Shown here: one piece after another, positions 61,972 to 64,000 of the stretch
Numbering within the stretch: position 1 is the first letter of the stretch
Layout: each line of letters begins with the position of its first letter
NCBI RefSeq assembly: GCF_000807775.2
Contig: NZ_CP047385.1
Span: 5,146,001 to 5,210,000, forward strand
DNA: 64,000 bases
Direction: 5' to 3'
From: Pandoraea fibrosis
Lineage (GTDB): Bacteria > Pseudomonadota > Gammaproteobacteria > Burkholderiales > Burkholderiaceae
Translations under genes and position numbers: made by a program
The notes under the pieces: generated by a model
Database searches by the model: none
What the model was told of the DNA's origin: nothing
The model's input: only the letters and a program-made list of their open reading frames with translations

Positions 61972-62541
61972 TCAAAACATTTCCAGTTCGCCGCTGCTGT
62001 CCTGCGTCTCGCTGACCTCGGCGTTGAAGTCGAGCGGCGCATGCGCGCAAATACACAGCGTGGCAGCCAGACGCACCGAGCCGTCGAGCGTGATGTCCCA
62101 CGACGCCAGATGGTTCGGCTTGAGCTGCATGAGGTGAGGCACGCAGTGCGCACTCAGCACGTATGGGGTCGACATGCCCAGGTCGGGAAAGTAGTTGAGC
62201 AGTTCCTGATTGATCGCCCCGCAGCAGAGGTTGCTGATTTCGAGGAACGCTTCGCGGAACGATTTGTTCTGATCGTCGCCGACAAAGTACTGCGTCGTGA
62301 TGTCGTCCTCGTCGAAATGCAGCACTAGCAGCATGCGAAATCCGATGGAGGAGATCGTGAGCACCGCCACGTTGGCGTGCCGGGCCACCATGTCGACGTC
62401 GGCCTCAGAGGCCGCCGAATCCAGCTGACGTACCTTGAGCGGCACCATGTCGCACGCGGCGTCCGGCGAGCGGGCCAGCCGCGTGCGTGCCGCCTTGTGC
62501 AGAATGCGTTCGAAACTGTCGCGTGCGTGAGCGCTGATCAC
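61972..62541 (-). CDS. CheX-type phosphatase 2
   Basis: 189 residues from the GTG at 62541, 16 bases after the receptor-like gene; the frame is open further upstream, but only in sequence that overlaps that gene. The active-site helix is FREAFLEISNLCCGAINQEL, with the E-x2-N motif (EISN) intact. It is distinct from CheX 1 in most of its length, yet ends SGELEMF, the same pattern of tail. Two different predicted CheY phosphatases in one operon is unusual. A non-catalytic FliM-like or scaffold role for one is possible. Confidence 0.78.
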   Translation of the reverse strand: MISAHARDSFERILHKAARTRLARSPDAACDMVPLKVRQLDSAASEADVDMVARHANVAVLTISSIGFRMLLVLHFDEDDITTQYFVGDDQNKSFREAFLEISNLCCGAINQELLNYFPDLGMSTPYVLSAHCVPHLMQLKPNHLASWDITLDGSVRLAATLCICAHAPLDFNAEVSETQDSSGELEMF

Positions 62542-62557
62542 AACGAAACCTGTCGGC

Positions 62558-63286
62558 TTAGTGAAGACGGGAATGCAACTGCTGCGCCAACGACTCGACG
62601 CTCGAGAGCGAGGCCGCAATCATCTTGCCGCCCGCCTGAATGTCCTGAAACGTCGCCGTGGTCGTCACGTCGTTGCGATGCAGACTGTCGCGATAACTCT
62701 TCGACAATTCCTCGGAGCGCGTGGCGAGCGCGCGCACTTCGCTCGCAACAATGCCGAAGCCGCGTCCGGCGGTTCCCGCGCGCGCGGCTTCGATGGACGC
62801 GTTGAGCGACACGATCAACACATGACGGACAATCGACGCCAGTTCATGATTCTTCGCGTGCATGTCCTGGTTCTGCGTCATGAGCGAAATCATCTGCTCG
62901 TGCCAACGCTCGAACGTTGCCGCCAACCCTCGCAGGCGAGCGGCCTCGCCGGCAATGCGCTCTGCCTCGGCCTGCCAGAGACCCTTCGCTTCGAGCACGG
63001 CCGCTTCCGACTTGCGCGCCCCCTGCAAATCCAGTTCGGCTTGCGCGAGACGCGCTTGCAGTGCAGCAATCGCCTCCTCGTGCATCTGGACCGCTTCCTG
63101 TTGGCTGGCGACTGCCAAACGCTCACGTTCGAGGGCTTGCTCCAGCGCTTCGTCGTGCGTTTTCGTGAGCGCGCGCCAGTGCGCCGTGGCCTGCGCCATG
63201 CGCCAGCGGTGCGCGACGAACGCCACGACACCCGCCCCGATCACGCCGGCGAGCCCCCCTGCCAACAGCCATTCCACTGCTTCCAT
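62558..63286 (-). CDS. Short receptor-like (MCP signalling) membrane protein
   Basis: 242 residues. One N-terminal membrane helix (residues about 4-27), then a coiled coil rich in Ala, Glu and Arg (about 35-125), and the MCP hairpin tip: IVSLNASIEAARAGTAGRGF followed by GIVASEVRALATRSEELSKS. No periplasmic, PAS or other sensor domain is seen. After the tip only ~55 residues remain, so the second arm of the signalling hairpin is much shorter than in normal receptors. It sits between cheA and cheX 2. It may be a constitutive scaffold or sense through the membrane helix. Confidence 0.8.
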   Translation of the reverse strand: MEAVEWLLAGGLAGVIGAGVVAFVAHRWRMAQATAHWRALTKTHDEALEQALERERLAVASQQEAVQMHEEAIAALQARLAQAELDLQGARKSEAAVLEAKGLWQAEAERIAGEAARLRGLAATFERWHEQMISLMTQNQDMHAKNHELASIVRHVLIVSLNASIEAARAGTAGRGFGIVASEVRALATRSEELSKSYRDSLHRNDVTTTATFQDIQAGGKMIAASLSSVESLAQQLHSRLH

Positions 63287-63404
63287 ACCTCATTCGTCTC
63301 CGAAAGCGGCACGGCGGCGGCAGACCCGCGGGGCCTGCGCCGCCTTGCCCATCGTGCTTGCTATGCCAAACGGTGCGACCCAGCCTCAACCCTTTCAACC
63401 CTTC

Positions 63405-64000
63405 TCAGACCTTGTCGGCCTGCGACAAACCGCCATGTGAGGCGGAGCGCTCGCCGGCGTCGATGGCCGGGAGGTCGACGGCATCGGCCGCCACGCTGTT
63501 CAGGTCGAAGCCGTCGACCACGAGGTTGTCGGGCAGACACACCACCGTCTGGAACTGACGGAACTCGGCGCCCTTTCGCTCGTCGGTGAAGCGCAGTTCG
63601 ATGCGGCCGTGTTCGCGGCGCACGAAGTCCTGCACTGCGTCCATGCCCACGCCGCGCCCCGACACCTCGGTGACCTGCGCCGCCGTGGAGAAGCCCGGAC
63701 GGAAGATGAACTGGGCAATCTGCTCGTCCGTCACATACGTCTCGGCCGTAATCCAGCCACGCTGCACGGCGATGTTGCGAATACGATGCAACGCGAGTCC
63801 GCGGCCATCGTCCGTGAGCGTGACTTGCAGCATGTTGTGATCGAGGCCAACTTCGATGTCGATGGTGCCTGCGGCCGGCTTGCCCTTCGCACGGCGCTCG
63901 TCTGCCCCTTCCAACCCGTGATCCATCGAATTGCGCAGCAAGTGCATGAACACGTCGCGCAGAATTCGCACGGCCGGCGAGCGCAGGCGGTAGCCGTTGT
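63405..64000 (-). CDS. CheA-like histidine kinase without CheW domain (C-terminal part)
   Basis: Partial: the gene continues beyond the right edge; 198 residues are visible. The ATPase N-box is FMHLLRNSMDHGLEGADERR, with G1 box TDDGRGLALHRIRN and G2 box VSGRGVGMDAVQDFV, as in CheA P4. In normal CheA the P5 (CheW-like) domain follows; here the protein stops ~60 residues after the G2 box, with tail SHGGLSQADKV. It therefore cannot join a standard receptor array through P5. The phosphorylated His domain, if present, lies outside the window. A CheA-derived kinase of another type is possible. Confidence 0.85.
   Translation of the reverse strand, partial: NGYRLRSPAVRILRDVFMHLLRNSMDHGLEGADERRAKGKPAAGTIDIEVGLDHNMLQVTLTDDGRGLALHRIRNIAVQRGWITAETYVTDEQIAQFIFRPGFSTAAQVTEVSGRGVGMDAVQDFVRREHGRIELRFTDERKGAEFRQFQTVVCLPDNLVVDGFDLNSVAADAVDLPAIDAGERSASHGGLSQADKV

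Noticed and set aside
61954..62619. Longer N-terminus for CheX 2
   Set aside because: The upstream part is Arg/Ser-rich shadow of the receptor-like gene; the protein-like sequence begins at the GTG at 62541.

Overview
The window is GC-rich, densely packed Gram-negative DNA. Porins of the N(V/I)TLYG type, a protocatechuate branch led by an AraC-type PobR and a LysR-type PcaQ, and a Flag-2-like flagellar set together suggest a beta-proteobacterium of the Burkholderiaceae, with Pandoraea or a relative as my best guess. That placement is inference; no rRNA or tRNA gene is present to settle it.

Bases 1-27376 hold most of a second (lateral-type, Flag-2/laf-like) flagellar system. The end of fliR, then flhB and flhA, lie on the + strand and end at a strong terminator. 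Everything else runs leftward on the - strand from fliF to the flagellin: fliF-G-H-I-J, fliD-fliS-fliT-like, fliK, fliA, motA, motB, flgM, flgN, flgB-C-D-E-F-G-H-I-J-K-L, a LafW-like gene and lafA. Neighbours repeatedly overlap by ATGA, so translation is probably coupled. The sigma factor, its anti-sigma factor and a private stator pair sit inside the locus. No flgA, fliE, fliM or fliN gene is present here.

Bases 27377-40950 are a mixed region. It holds ahpF and ahpC (peroxide defence), a beta-propeller protein with a TPR-containing HTH regulator, a YfcC-type permease, an IclR regulator and an N-formylglutamate amidohydrolase. A divergent porin follows, separated by two matching operator-like palindromes. 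Then come a small membrane protein, a MarR regulator with a ClC chloride channel, and a DUF72 protein.

Bases 40992-60724 form an aromatic-acid catabolic island. A PcaK-like transporter, pobA/pobR and pcaHG-B-C-D with pcaQ convert 4-hydroxybenzoate and protocatechuate toward beta-ketoadipate. The ech-vdh-fcs operon, followed by an acyl-CoA dehydrogenase and an amidohydrolase, converts ferulate or p-coumarate to vanillate or 4-hydroxybenzoate. A porin, an MFS transporter and a MarR regulator (FerR-like) complete the set. FerR-like palindromes lie in front of both ech and the transporter. The vanillate demethylase and the last beta-ketoadipate steps must be elsewhere.

Bases 60888-64000 hold the left end of an unusual chemosensory-like operon: a CheA-type kinase without a CheW-like C-terminal domain, a short membrane-anchored receptor fragment with no sensor domain, two different CheX-type phosphatases and a CheY. 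Both phosphatases end in the same short acidic-hydrophobic peptide, reminiscent of the CheY-docking tail of CheZ. I consider this module the most interesting part of the window.
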